From positions 1 through 64,000 of the forward strand of contig CAYNGJ010000013.1 in the NCBI GenBank assembly GCA_964396895.1: DNA of 64,000 nt, given 5' to 3'. Origin of the DNA: UBA2334 sp964396895 (GTDB taxonomy: Bacteria; Pseudomonadota; Gammaproteobacteria; Burkholderiales; Burkholderiaceae_C). Made by a program: the position numbers and the translations under genes. Shown in pieces: positions 53,752 to 62,227 of the stretch. Under the pieces are notes generated by a model. The model saw only the letters and a program-made list of their open reading frames with translations, searched no databases and had not been told where the DNA came from. Positions within the stretch are counted from its first letter, which is position 1. The number at the start of each line of letters is the position of its first letter.

Positions 53752-55611
53752 ATGACTTTTCAACCTGTTTCCCGGCGTGCCCCTGCCCGCTTTGGCGCGC
53801 GTCTGTCCGTGGTCAGCCTGTCGGCGTTGGCCGCCGCCGTCTCGGCCCATGCCCAATCCCCCGAGTCGTTGCGCGAGGTGGTGGTCACCGCCACCCGTGT
53901 CGCCCAGCCACTGACCGATGTGCTGGCCGATGTCAGCCTGATCGACCGCGACACCCTGGCGCGCAGCGGCGCCGCTTCGCTGTCGGATGTGCTGGCGCGT
54001 TTGCCGGGGGTGGAGTTCACCCGCAACGGTGGCCCGGCGGCGACGACCAGCCTGTACCTGCGCGGTGGCGAAGCCCGCCACACGCTTCTGCTGATCGATG
54101 GGGTGCGGGTGGACTCGCAGTCCACCGGCGGCGCGGCTTGGCAGGTGTTGTCGGTGTCACAAATCGAGCGGGTGGAGGTGTTGCGTGGCCCTGCTGCAGC
54201 CATTTACGGCTCAGACGCCATCGGCGGGGTGGTGCAGGTCATCACCCGAAAAGGTGAGGGACCTGTGCAGTCCAGCGTCAGTGTGGGCGTGGGCAGTCAC
54301 GGCACACGCACCTTGCAAGCGGGCGTCAGCGGCAGCCAGGGTGCCTGGGACTACGCCCTGGGCCTGGGGCGTGACACCAGCACCGGCTTCAACGCCCAGC
54401 CCGCAGCCAATCCCGACAAAGACGGCTACGGCCGCACCAACGGCTCGGCGCGCCTGGGGTTGCAGGTCAACGCCAGCCACCGGGTGGAGGCCACCTGGCT
54501 GGGCAGTTCGGGCAACGCCGGCTACGACGCATTTGCGTCCAAAAAAGACGACCGCTCGCTGTCCGACCTGAGTGCCTGGGGCCTCACATGGCAAGCCCGC
54601 TGGTCTGACGTGTGGCGCAGCCGCGTGGCCGTGACCCGCGGCAGCGACCGCTACGAAACCCTGCCCTCGCCCTACCTGACCGACACCACCGTGACCACCT
54701 GGCTGTGGCACAACGAGTGGCAATGGGGTGTACACCAGGTGACGGCTGCGCTGGAGCGCCGCGACGATGAGCTGACCAACGCCAGCACCACGCCGGTGAA
54801 CACCCAGCGCCACCAGAACGCCGTGGCACTGGGCTATGGCAGCAAACTGGGCGCGCACACGCTGCAATTGAACGTGCGTCATGACGATGACAGCGAGTTC
54901 GGTGCCCGCACCACCGGCAACGCCGGGTATGCGCTGGCCATCACACCGGCCTGGCGGGTGACGGCGTCGGCCGGCACGGCGTTTCGCGCGCCCACCCTGT
55001 TCCAGCGCTACAGCCTGTATGGCGTGCCCACCCTCCAGCCCGAAGCGTCGAACAACCGTGAAGTGGGGCTGAAGTACGCCGCGCAGGGCAACAGCATCTC
55101 GCTGGTGGCCTACCGCAACCGAGTGACCAACCTCATCACCTACGTGTCTGGACCCGGCGGTTGTGCCAACGGCGTGGGCACCTTCGCCGGATGCTACGGC
55201 AACACCGGCAAGGCCAGCTATTCGGGCGTGACCCTGGCCGGGGCCACACGCCTGGGTGCGGTGGCGTGGCATGCTTCGCTGGACCTGCAAAACCCCCGCG
55301 ATGACGTGACCGGCAAACGCCTGGCCCGCCGGGCCAAGCAGGTGCTCAAGTTGGGGGCGGACACCCGTGTGGCCGGTTGGGGCGTGGGCGGGGATGTGCT
55401 GATCAGCGGCGAGCGCTTCAACAACGCCGCCAACACGCAGCGCCTGGCCGGTTATGGCGTGCTCAACCTGTCGGCCACCAAAGCGCTGCAGCCCGGGCTG
55501 GACCTGCTGGTGCGGCTGGACAACGTGGCCAACAAGGACTATCAGACCGTCACCGGCTATGCCACTGGGGGCCGCATGGCCTACGTGGGCTTGGCGTGGA
55601 CAGGTCGCTGA
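53752..55611 (+). CDS. btuB: TonB-dependent vitamin B12 receptor BtuB
   Basis: This 619-residue outer-membrane receptor takes up cobalamin with TonB energy. A signal peptide is expected to be cleaved after VSAHAQ (about residue 35). The TonB box lies in LREVVVTATRV. The plug has LRGGEARHTLLLIDGVRV and RVEVLRGPAAAIYGSDAIGGVVQVIT, and a barrel follows that ends in AWTGR rather than the usual Phe. I used the ATG at 53752; a GTG at 53725 near a GGGGAAGG is an alternative. The upstream B12 riboswitch and downstream B12 genes fix the substrate. Confidence 0.93.
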   Translation: MTFQPVSRRAPARFGARLSVVSLSALAAAVSAHAQSPESLREVVVTATRVAQPLTDVLADVSLIDRDTLARSGAASLSDVLARLPGVEFTRNGGPAATTSLYLRGGEARHTLLLIDGVRVDSQSTGGAAWQVLSVSQIERVEVLRGPAAAIYGSDAIGGVVQVITRKGEGPVQSSVSVGVGSHGTRTLQAGVSGSQGAWDYALGLGRDTSTGFNAQPAANPDKDGYGRTNGSARLGLQVNASHRVEATWLGSSGNAGYDAFASKKDDRSLSDLSAWGLTWQARWSDVWRSRVAVTRGSDRYETLPSPYLTDTTVTTWLWHNEWQWGVHQVTAALERRDDELTNASTTPVNTQRHQNAVALGYGSKLGAHTLQLNVRHDDDSEFGARTTGNAGYALAITPAWRVTASAGTAFRAPTLFQRYSLYGVPTLQPEASNNREVGLKYAAQGNSISLVAYRNRVTNLITYVSGPGGCANGVGTFAGCYGNTGKASYSGVTLAGATRLGAVAWHASLDLQNPRDDVTGKRLARRAKQVLKLGADTRVAGWGVGGDVLISGERFNNAANTQRLAGYGVLNLSATKALQPGLDLLVRLDNVANKDYQTVTGYATGGRMAYVGLAWTGR

Positions 55612-55637
55612 GCCCCGCCACCGCCGAGGCCAGCACC

Positions 55638-57122
55638 GTGCGTTGCCCCGCCTTGCTGGTGGCTGCCCCCGCTTCCGGGCAGGGCAAAACCACGGTCACC
55701 GCCGCGCTGGCCCGTCTGCACGCGCGCGCCGACCGGCGGGTGCGGGTGTTCAAGTGCGGGCCGGATTTTCTGGACCCGTTCTGGCACGAGCTGGCCAGCG
55801 GTGCGCCCGTGCACCAGCTCGACCTGTGGATGACCGGCGAGGCCGACATCCGCCAGCGTTTGCACCAAGCAGCCACCGAGGCCGACCTGATTTTGGTGGA
55901 AGGTGTGATGGGCCTGTACGACGGCGACCCCAGCGCCGCCGACCTGGCCCGCCTGCTGGGCCTGCCGGTGCTGGCCGTGGTGGATGCCTCGGCCATGGCG
56001 CAAACCTTTGGCGCACTGGCCCATGGCTTGCGCGCCTACCAGCGCCACAGCCATGGCCCGCTGCGCTGGGCCGGTGTGCTGGCCAACCGGGTGGCCAGCG
56101 AGCGCCACGCCGACATGCTGCACCAGGCCACGCCCGCCCACGAGTGGATGGGCGCCCTCATGCGCACGCCCGCGCTGACCCTGCCCGAGCGCCACCTGGG
56201 TCTGGTGGCCGCGCAGGAACTGCCCGACGCACTGCAGCGGCTGGACGCCGCCGCAGACGCCTTGGCCTGCACCCCGCTGGGTCGCATGGCGCTGGCCGAC
56301 ATGGCCCAGCACTGGGCAGTGGAGTTTTCATGGAGTTCAGAGCTTTTTAGGCACTTACCGCTTAATGGTAAAGCGTTGTCAGCTACTGATTTCAATGACC
56401 TGAAAGGCCGCACCGTGGCCGTGGCCCGTGACGCCGCGTGCTGCTTCATTTACCCCGCCAACCTGGACACCCTGCGCGCGCTGGGGGCCGAGTTGGTGTT
56501 TTTCTCGCCCCTGGTCGATGCCGACTTGCCCCCGTGCGATGCCGTGTGGCTGCCCGGCGGCTACCCCGAACTGCACGCCGCCACCCTGAGCGCCAACCAC
56601 GCCCTGCGCGATGCCCTGTGCGCCCACGCCGCCGCAGGCAAACCCGTGTGGGCCGAGTGCGGCGGCATGATGCTGCTGTTCGGCACACTGGCGGACAAGG
56701 TCGGCACCGCGCACGCCATGTGGGGCTTGCTGCCCGGCACCGTGCGCATGCAGGCCCGGCTGGCGGCGCTGGGGCCGCAGCAATTGGATTGGCGGGGTGA
56801 GGGTGGGGCAGTGGACGGTGGCGAGCTTGAAGCCCTCAACGCAGCAGCGGGTCAGGGCGGGCCGGACGGCAATAGCGTCGGCCACCCCCCGGCCCTGCGT
56901 GGCCACACCTTCCACTGGTCGGTGGCCGACACGCCGCTGATACCTGTGGCCCGTACCCGCCGCCCTGGCGTTGCCGGGCAGCCCGTGGCCTCGCGTGCAG
57001 ATGGCGAGGCGGTGTACCAGTTGGGCAGCGTGCGCGCCAGCTACTTTCACGCCTGGTTTGCCTCGTCACCTGCCACGGTGGCCCACCTGTTCGGGGCCTT
57101 GCCCGGAAAGTCCACCGCATGA
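55638..57122 (+). CDS. cobB: Cobyrinic acid a,c-diamide synthase (CobB/CbiA family)
   Basis: This 494-residue glutamine-dependent amidotransferase amidates the a and c side chains of the corrin ring. APASGQGKTTVTAAL near 6-20 is the P-loop, CGPDFLDPFWHEL near 37 and VEGVMGLYDG near 88 follow, and the glutaminase half has the nucleophile Cys in ECGGMMLLF near 340. About 18 residues at about 234-251 are encoded by an AT-rich repeat inserted in frame, between the two halves. I chose the GTG at 55638, with GAGG 9 bases upstream. With no other early corrin genes here it may serve salvage. Confidence 0.92.
   Translation: MRCPALLVAAPASGQGKTTVTAALARLHARADRRVRVFKCGPDFLDPFWHELASGAPVHQLDLWMTGEADIRQRLHQAATEADLILVEGVMGLYDGDPSAADLARLLGLPVLAVVDASAMAQTFGALAHGLRAYQRHSHGPLRWAGVLANRVASERHADMLHQATPAHEWMGALMRTPALTLPERHLGLVAAQELPDALQRLDAAADALACTPLGRMALADMAQHWAVEFSWSSELFRHLPLNGKALSATDFNDLKGRTVAVARDAACCFIYPANLDTLRALGAELVFFSPLVDADLPPCDAVWLPGGYPELHAATLSANHALRDALCAHAAAGKPVWAECGGMMLLFGTLADKVGTAHAMWGLLPGTVRMQARLAALGPQQLDWRGEGGAVDGGELEALNAAAGQGGPDGNSVGHPPALRGHTFHWSVADTPLIPVARTRRPGVAGQPVASRADGEAVYQLGSVRASYFHAWFASSPATVAHLFGALPGKSTA
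56338..56392 (-). repeat. AT-rich interspersed repeat, copy 10 (inside cobB)
   Basis: On the minus strand it reads AATCAGTAGCTGACAACG, ACCATTAAGCGGTAAGTGCC, TAAAAAGCTC. It lies in frame in cobB and encodes a peptide including RHLPLNGKALSATDFN. Confidence 0.8.
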
Positions 57123-57973
57123 ATTCGCCTGAGTCAAACGCCGCCACATCAGCCACCCGTCCCAAACGCGGCCCGCAGCGCATCGTTTGCCTGACGGAAG
57201 AAACCACCGAGTGGCTGTACCTGCTGGGGCAGGAGGCGCGCATTGTGGGCATCAGCGGCTACACCGTGCGGCCCCGCCGAGCTCGCGCAGAAAAACCCAG
57301 GGTCAGCGCGTTTTTGAGTGCCAAGATTGACCAAATTTTGGCCTTGCAGCCCGACTGTGTGCTGGGGTTTTCGGACTTGCAAGCCGACATTGCCGCCTCG
57401 CTCATCCGCGCCGGGGTGCAGGTGACGGTGTTCAACCAGCGCAGCGTGGACGAGATTTTCGACATGCTGTTCCAGGTCGCGGCCATGGTGGACTGTGTGG
57501 ATGAAGGCGAGCACCACATCGCCGCCATGCGCACCGGGCTGACCCGCATGGCCGAGCAGGTGGCGCAGCGCGAGGCCGCCGGGAAACGCAGACCCCGCGT
57601 GTTTTTTGAGGAGTGGGACGAGCCGCACATCAGCGCCATCCGCTGGGTGTCCGAGCTGGTGGGCGTGGCCGGGGGCGACGATTGCTTCCCCGAGTTGGCG
57701 GTGCAGCCCATGGGCAAAAACCGCATCATCGCCACCGGTGACGAGATCGTGGCACGCGATCCCGACATCGTCATCGGCAGTTGGTGCGGAAAGAAGTTTC
57801 GCCCCGAGAAGGTGGCGGCCCGCCCCGGCTGGCAAGACGTGGCGGCCGTGCGCCACGGGCAACTGTTTGAGATCAAGTCCGCCGACATCCTCCAACCCGG
57901 CCCCGCCGCGTTGACCGATGGCGTGGCACAACTGGCGGCCATCGTGGCGCGCTGGAGTGAGCAGCATGGCTGA
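57119..57973 (+). CDS. BtuF-like cobalamin-binding protein without a signal peptide
   Basis: This 284-residue protein has the type III periplasmic-binding fold of vitamin B12 and iron-siderophore binding proteins. RIVCLTEETTEWLYLLGQEARIVGIS near 20-45 and VFFEEWDEPHISAIRW near 158 are typical. The first 20 residues (MNSPESNAATSATRPKRGPQ) are polar, so no export signal is seen and the protein may stay in the cytoplasm. This differs from the second BtuF of the same operon. It overlaps cobB (ATGA) and cobU. It may bind cobalamin or a corrinoid inside the cell; that is inferred. Confidence 0.8.
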   Translation: MNSPESNAATSATRPKRGPQRIVCLTEETTEWLYLLGQEARIVGISGYTVRPRRARAEKPRVSAFLSAKIDQILALQPDCVLGFSDLQADIAASLIRAGVQVTVFNQRSVDEIFDMLFQVAAMVDCVDEGEHHIAAMRTGLTRMAEQVAQREAAGKRRPRVFFEEWDEPHISAIRWVSELVGVAGGDDCFPELAVQPMGKNRIIATGDEIVARDPDIVIGSWCGKKFRPEKVAARPGWQDVAAVRHGQLFEIKSADILQPGPAALTDGVAQLAAIVARWSEQHG

Positions 57974-58643
57974 GTTGACCGTGACCACCGGGGTGGAGTT
58001 GATTCTGGGGGGGCAAAAAAGCGGCAAATCGCGCCGGGCTGAACTGTTGGCTGCGGCGTGGCTTGCCGGTGTGGGCGAGGGCAGCGACGGCGGTGCAAAT
58101 CAGCCCTCCCGCCAAGCCACGCTGATTGCCACCGCCCAGGCCTGGGACAGCGAAATGCGCCAGCGCATCGCCCGCCACCAGGTGGACCGTGCCCAGCGCG
58201 TGCCCGGCCTGGCCACGCTGGAAGAACCCCTGGCGCTGGCCCAAGCCATCCGCACCCTGAGCGCACCCCACCACCTGCTGGTGGTGGACTGCCTGACACT
58301 GTGGCTCACCGGGCTGCTCATGCCTTTGACCGATCCTGTGCCTGCCTCAGAATCCGCAGCGGCTGGAGATTTTGAACAAAATAACCCTGTACCGCTTGAT
58401 GTAAAAGCATTGTTTGCTATGCACGTTGACGATTTTTTGACCGCCTTGGTCACCGCACCTGGCCCCGTGGTGCTGGTCAGCAACGAAATAGGCCTGGGCG
58501 TCATCCCCTTGGGGGCCGAGGTGCGCCGCTTTGTTGATGAGCTGGGTCTGCTGCACCAGCGCATGGGCGACGTGGCACAGCGCGTGGTGCTGATGGTGGC
58601 TGGGCAGGCGCTGGTCATCAAACAGGAGCTGATACATGAATAA
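57966..58643 (+). CDS. cobU: Adenosylcobinamide kinase/guanylyltransferase
   Basis: This 225-residue enzyme phosphorylates adenosylcobinamide and makes its GDP derivative. ELILGGQKSGKSR near 10-22 is the P-loop, ARHQVDR near 67 the conserved arginine region, DCLTLWLTGLL near 106 and VSNEIGLGVIP near 170 the remaining motifs. About 17 residues near 135-152 (DFEQNNPVPLDVKALF) are encoded by an AT-rich repeat in frame. The ATG at 57966 lies 8 bases before the preceding stop. It belongs to the salvage route for cobinamide. Confidence 0.93.
   Translation: MAELTVTTGVELILGGQKSGKSRRAELLAAAWLAGVGEGSDGGANQPSRQATLIATAQAWDSEMRQRIARHQVDRAQRVPGLATLEEPLALAQAIRTLSAPHHLLVVDCLTLWLTGLLMPLTDPVPASESAAAGDFEQNNPVPLDVKALFAMHVDDFLTALVTAPGPVVLVSNEIGLGVIPLGAEVRRFVDELGLLHQRMGDVAQRVVLMVAGQALVIKQELIHE
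58371..58421 (-). repeat. AT-rich interspersed repeat, copy 11 (inside cobU)
   Basis: On the minus strand it reads CATAGCAAACAATGC, TACATCAAGCGGTACAGGG and TTATTTTG. It lies in frame inside cobU. Confidence 0.82.
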
Positions 58644-58670
58644 ACACCAGCGCTACAGCCTGTTTTGGCT
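58631..58670 (+). repeat. AT-rich interspersed repeat, half copy 12
   Basis: Only the right half of the consensus is recognisable (AACACCAGCGCTACAGCCTG then T-rich). It spans the cobU stop and the first codons of the second BtuF gene. Confidence 0.5.
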
Positions 58671-59595
58671 TGAAAAATGCCTTGAGGTGTGGCGTGCACG
58701 GTTCTGCATGCTGGGCGCGTGGCTGGGTCGCATGGCCTGGGTCTTGGCCGCGTTGGCCGTGCCGCTGGCAGCGCAGGCTGCGGGCATCGAAGTGACAGAC
58801 GACCGGGGCCGTGTGGTCAAGCTGGCCGCGCCGCCTCGGCGCGTGGTCAGCCTGCTGCCTTCGCTGACCGAAACTGTGTGCGAGCTGGGCCAGTGCCAGC
58901 GGCTGGTGGGGGTGGACAGGTATTCCAACTTCCCGGCCAGCGTCAAGGCGCTGCCCCAGTTGGGCGGGGGCTTGGACCCCAGCATCGAGGCCGTGGTGGC
59001 CGCCCGGCCCGACCTGGTGCTGGTATCGGCCTCGTCGCGTGCGGCAGACCGGCTGGAGGCCCTGGGCCTGAAGGTGGTGGTGGTGGAGCCCAAAACCCAT
59101 GCCGACGTGCAGCGCGTGCTGCGCAAGGTGGCGCAGGCGTTGGGACAACCCGTGGCCGAGGCCGACCGGGTGTGGCGGCACATTGACGCGGCGGTGTCGG
59201 CGGCGGCGCAGTCGCTGCCCGCGTCGGCCCGCAGCACGCGGGTGTACTTCGAGGTCAACCGCGCACCCTACGGGGCGGGGGCCAGCTCCTTCATCGGCGA
59301 AACACTCACCCGCCTGGGCGTGAAAAACATACTCCCGCCCGAGCTGGGGCCGTTTCCCAAGATCAACCCCGAGTTTGTGGTGCGCGCCAACCCCGACCTC
59401 ATCATGGTGGGCGACCGCAACTTTGCGGGCATGACCGACCGGCCCGGCTGGCAGCGCATGCGCGCCGTCGCCGAAAAGCGGCTGTGCGTGTTCAAGCCCG
59501 ACGACTCCGACGTGCTGGTGCGCCCGGGCCCGCGCATGGCCGAGGCCGCCCGCCTGATGGCCGACTGCATCACCCGCATGGCGGGCAAACCATGA
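58636..59595 (+). CDS. btuF: Periplasmic cobalamin-binding protein (BtuF type)
   Basis: This 319-residue exported substrate-binding protein of a B12 ABC importer begins with a long positively charged leader, of which the hydrophobic core (AWVLAALAVPLAAQA) ends near residue 49. IEVTDDRGRVVKLAAPPRRVVSLLPSLTETV then begins the mature domain. The first 15 residues derive from an AT-rich repeat, so the true start may be a Met near residue 25. The stop overlaps the next gene (ATGA). It should deliver corrinoid from the periplasm to BtuCD. Confidence 0.9.
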   Translation: MNKHQRYSLFWLEKCLEVWRARFCMLGAWLGRMAWVLAALAVPLAAQAAGIEVTDDRGRVVKLAAPPRRVVSLLPSLTETVCELGQCQRLVGVDRYSNFPASVKALPQLGGGLDPSIEAVVAARPDLVLVSASSRAADRLEALGLKVVVVEPKTHADVQRVLRKVAQALGQPVAEADRVWRHIDAAVSAAAQSLPASARSTRVYFEVNRAPYGAGASSFIGETLTRLGVKNILPPELGPFPKINPEFVVRANPDLIMVGDRNFAGMTDRPGWQRMRAVAEKRLCVFKPDDSDVLVRPGPRMAEAARLMADCITRMAGKP

Positions 59596-60674
59596 CGCTG
59601 CCCGCCACCACCCCTTCAGCACCCCCTCTGTTGTCTGAGGCAAGCCCCGCGTCCCACGGCTTGGCCGGGGCGCGGCGTGAAAGCCGCCGCGCCGCCTGGC
59701 TGGGCCTGGCGCTGGCGGTGCTGGCGGCTGCGCTGGCCGTGGTGGGCCTGGGTGTCGGCAGCACGGGCATAGACAGCGTGTGGCACCTGCTGGCCGACCC
59801 CGTGTCTGACCCGGTGGCCGCGCAAATTGTGTGGGACATCCGCGCCCCCCGCACCCTGGGCGCCCTGTGTGCCGGGGCCTTGCTGGGGTTGGCGGGGGCG
59901 GTGGCGCAGGGGCTGTTTCGCAACCCGCTGGCCGACCCATTTTTGCTGGGCAGTGCCTCGGGCGCGACGCTGGGTGTGTCGCTGGCACTGGCCGTGCTGG
60001 GCGTCAGCCCCATGGCCAGCTCGGTGGTTGTGCGTCTGGGCCTGACCGGCGCGGCCTTTGTGGGTGCGGTGGCCGCCGTGCTGCTGACACTGGCGCTGGC
60101 GCGTGGCGTGCAGCACACGCTGCGCCTGCTGCTGGCCGGGGTGGTGGTGGGCGTGGTGCTGGGGGCGCTCAGCTCGCTGGTCACGCTGTTCACACCCGAC
60201 ATCTTGCAGGCCATGCAGGCCTTCATGCTGGGCTCCACCGGGTTTGTGGGCTGGGCCAGCGTGGCCATCATGGGCAGCGTGTGGCTGCTGTGTGGGTTGC
60301 TGGCGGTGGCCTTGTCGCGCGTGCTCGACGGCCTGAGCCTGGGCGAGGCCACGGCCCACAGCCTGGGCCTGCCACTGGCCCCGCTGCGGGCCGCGCTGGT
60401 GGCCGTGCTGGCATTGGCCACGGGCACGGCAGTGGCGCAAACGGGGCTGATTGCCTTTGTGGGCCTGGCCGCACCGCACCTGGTGCGCTCGGTGGTCCAC
60501 ACCACGCACGCCCGGCTGGTGCTGCTGTCCAGCGGCATGGGCGGCGTGCTGCTGATGCTGGCCGACACCCTGGCCCGTGGCCTGGTGGCCCCGACCGAGT
60601 TGCCCGTGGGCGTGCTGACCGCCGTGCTGGGCGGCGGCTATTTGCTGTGGCTGATGCGCCGGCGGGTGGGGTGA
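59592..60674 (+). CDS. btuC: Vitamin B12 ABC transporter permease
   Basis: This 360-residue FecCD/BtuC-family permease has about ten helices. WDIRAPRTLGALCAGALLGLAGAVAQGLFRNPLADPFLLGSASGATLGV near 85-133 is the family core, and GLIAFVGLAAPHLVR near 300 is the region that contacts the ATPase. The ATG at 59592 overlaps the btuF stop. The partner ATPase does not follow at once: a toxin-antitoxin pair of about 690 bases intervenes. Confidence 0.93.
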   Translation: MTLPATTPSAPPLLSEASPASHGLAGARRESRRAAWLGLALAVLAAALAVVGLGVGSTGIDSVWHLLADPVSDPVAAQIVWDIRAPRTLGALCAGALLGLAGAVAQGLFRNPLADPFLLGSASGATLGVSLALAVLGVSPMASSVVVRLGLTGAAFVGAVAAVLLTLALARGVQHTLRLLLAGVVVGVVLGALSSLVTLFTPDILQAMQAFMLGSTGFVGWASVAIMGSVWLLCGLLAVALSRVLDGLSLGEATAHSLGLPLAPLRAALVAVLALATGTAVAQTGLIAFVGLAAPHLVRSVVHTTHARLVLLSSGMGGVLLMLADTLARGLVAPTELPVGVLTAVLGGGYLLWLMRRRVG

Positions 60675-60735
60675 GTGGTGAGGCCTCCAACCTCAGCCGC
60701 CTGTGTCGCGTTGATTCAGTCCAATTGATAAGATA

Positions 60736-61191
60736 ATGGTTATGCCTGTACAACCAAAAATGCCCATGAGAATTGTTCTGGACACCTCGGTTCTGGTGGC
60801 AGCGGCAAGGTCACGGCGGGGTGCAAGTTTTGCATTGGTGGCTTCGGTGCCCAATTCAACGTTCCAGCTCTGCGTCTCTGTCGGTGTGTACACAGAATGG
60901 CAAGCCGTGCTGACCCGCCCTGAGCACCTGCCACCCGGCACCGGTTCTGACTTGGCATTGGGCTTTGTGCGTTACCTGGCCAGCCAAGCTCACTTGCAGG
61001 ACGTCTATTTTTTGTGGCGGCCTTTTTTGCGAGATCCTGACGATGACATGGTGTTGGCGTGCGCAGTGGCAGGTGTCTGCCCTTACATCGTGACTCACAA
61101 CGTCAAAGATTTCAAAGGCACTGAGCGCTTGGGTGTGAAAGCCATCACACCCCGTGATTTTTTACAGCACTTGAAGGAGCAGCGAGCATGA
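60736..61191 (+). CDS. PIN-domain toxin of a toxin-antitoxin pair
   Basis: This 151-residue protein of the COG1569-like PIN family is a probable ribonuclease toxin. RIVLDTSVLVAAARSR near 12-27 holds the first acidic residue, and DPDDDMVLACAVAGVCPYIVTHNVKDF near 98-125 holds the others. Its stop overlaps the start of a ribbon-helix-helix gene by four bases. Several in-frame ATGs exist within the first 30 bases (60736, 60742, 60766). GC content is lower than that of its neighbours, and it interrupts the btuC-btuD order. Confidence 0.87.
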   Translation: MVMPVQPKMPMRIVLDTSVLVAAARSRRGASFALVASVPNSTFQLCVSVGVYTEWQAVLTRPEHLPPGTGSDLALGFVRYLASQAHLQDVYFLWRPFLRDPDDDMVLACAVAGVCPYIVTHNVKDFKGTERLGVKAITPRDFLQHLKEQRA

Positions 61192-61424
61192 CCGCCTTGA
61201 CCATTCGACTCCCCAACTCGGTTCACGAAAGCATCAAACAACTGGCGCGCAAAGACGGCATTTCCGTCAATCAATTCATTGCCAGCGCGGCAGCAGAAAA
61301 GATGGCGGCGTTTCAAACGCTGGACTACCTCCGCCGGGAGGCTGCGTTGGGCAAACGCGAAGCGTTTGAACAATTTCTGGCCCAGGTGCCCGACGTGGCC
61401 CCTTCGGCAGACGACGCATTGTGA
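61188..61424 (+). CDS. Ribbon-helix-helix antitoxin
   Basis: This 78-residue protein begins with TALTIRLPNSVHESIKQLARKDGISVNQFIASAAAEKMAAF, a ribbon-helix-helix DNA-binding fold like that of HicB-C/CopG-type antitoxins. It is translated from the ATGA overlap with the PIN gene and should bind both the toxin and the promoter. The toxin-first order is less common than antitoxin-first. Its stop overlaps a GTG alternative start of btuD. Confidence 0.87.
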   Translation: MTALTIRLPNSVHESIKQLARKDGISVNQFIASAAAEKMAAFQTLDYLRREAALGKREAFEQFLAQVPDVAPSADDAL

Positions 61425-61429
61425 TTGGA

Positions 61430-62221
61430 ATGAATCATTCCGTAGCACTCAGCGCAATAAAAATAAGCGCTGGCCTCGGTTTTGGCTCACAAAAAACCAC
61501 CGTACTGCATGGCGTGAACCTGCACCTGCTCGCTGGGCGCTGGCTGTCCATCGTTGGCCCCAATGGGGCGGGCAAATCCACCCTGCTGCGCTGCCTGGCC
61601 GGGCTGTTGCCGCACCAGGGCACCGTGAGTTTGCTGGGTCGCCCGCTGGCCGAGTGGCCCGCTAAAGACCGGGCCAAGGTCTTGTCGTGGCTGGGGCAGG
61701 GCGGGGCAGGGGCCGAGCAGGGGGCAGACGACCTGACGGCTTATGACGTGGTCATGTTGGGCCGCCTGCCACACCAGGGTTGGCTCAGCCCGCCCAGCCC
61801 CGCTGACCATGCGGCGGTGGAGCAGGGCATGCGCCAAACCCAGTGTTGGGAATGGGCCTGCAAGCCCTTGGGCCAGCTCTCGGGCGGCGAGCGCCAGCGC
61901 GTGCTGCTGGCCCGCGCCCTGGCCGTGCAGGCCAGCGTGCTGCTGATGGACGAGCCCCTGGCCAACCTCGACCCCCCGCACCAGGCCGACTGGCTGGCGC
62001 TGGTGCGTCAACTGGTGGCCCAGGGCAAAACGGTGGTCAGCGTGCTGCACGAAATCACCCTGGCGCTGGCCGCTGATGAGGTGCTGGTCATGGAAGGTGG
62101 CCACGCCATCCACTGCGGTCCCAGCCACCACCCCGACACCCACGCCGCGCTGGAAGCGGTGTTTGAGAATCGAATTGGCATCCACCGCCTGATGGGCCAG
62201 TGGGTGATGCTACCGAAATGA
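61430..62221 (+). CDS. btuD: Vitamin B12 ABC transporter ATPase
   Basis: This 263-residue ABC ATPase energises B12 import with BtuC and BtuF. Walker A GPNGAGKSTLL lies near 44-54, the signature LSGGERQRVLLARAL near 150, Walker B LLMDEPLANLD near 172 and the switch His near 206 (VLHEITLA). The first 20 residues (MNHSVALSAIKISAGLGFGS) come from an AT-rich repeat; the genuine family start may therefore be altered. A GTG at 61421 overlaps the antitoxin stop. The ATPase lies after the toxin-antitoxin pair that interrupts the operon. Confidence 0.92.
   Translation: MNHSVALSAIKISAGLGFGSQKTTVLHGVNLHLLAGRWLSIVGPNGAGKSTLLRCLAGLLPHQGTVSLLGRPLAEWPAKDRAKVLSWLGQGGAGAEQGADDLTAYDVVMLGRLPHQGWLSPPSPADHAAVEQGMRQTQCWEWACKPLGQLSGGERQRVLLARALAVQASVLLMDEPLANLDPPHQADWLALVRQLVAQGKTVVSVLHEITLALAADEVLVMEGGHAIHCGPSHHPDTHAALEAVFENRIGIHRLMGQWVMLPK
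61442..61485 (+). repeat. AT-rich interspersed repeat, copy 13 (at the btuD start)
   Basis: It reads GTAGCACTCAGCGC, AAAATAAGCGCTGGCCTCGG, TTTTGGCTC. It lies inside the first codons of btuD, just beyond the toxin-antitoxin pair. Confidence 0.8.
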
Positions 62222-62227
62222 CACCGA

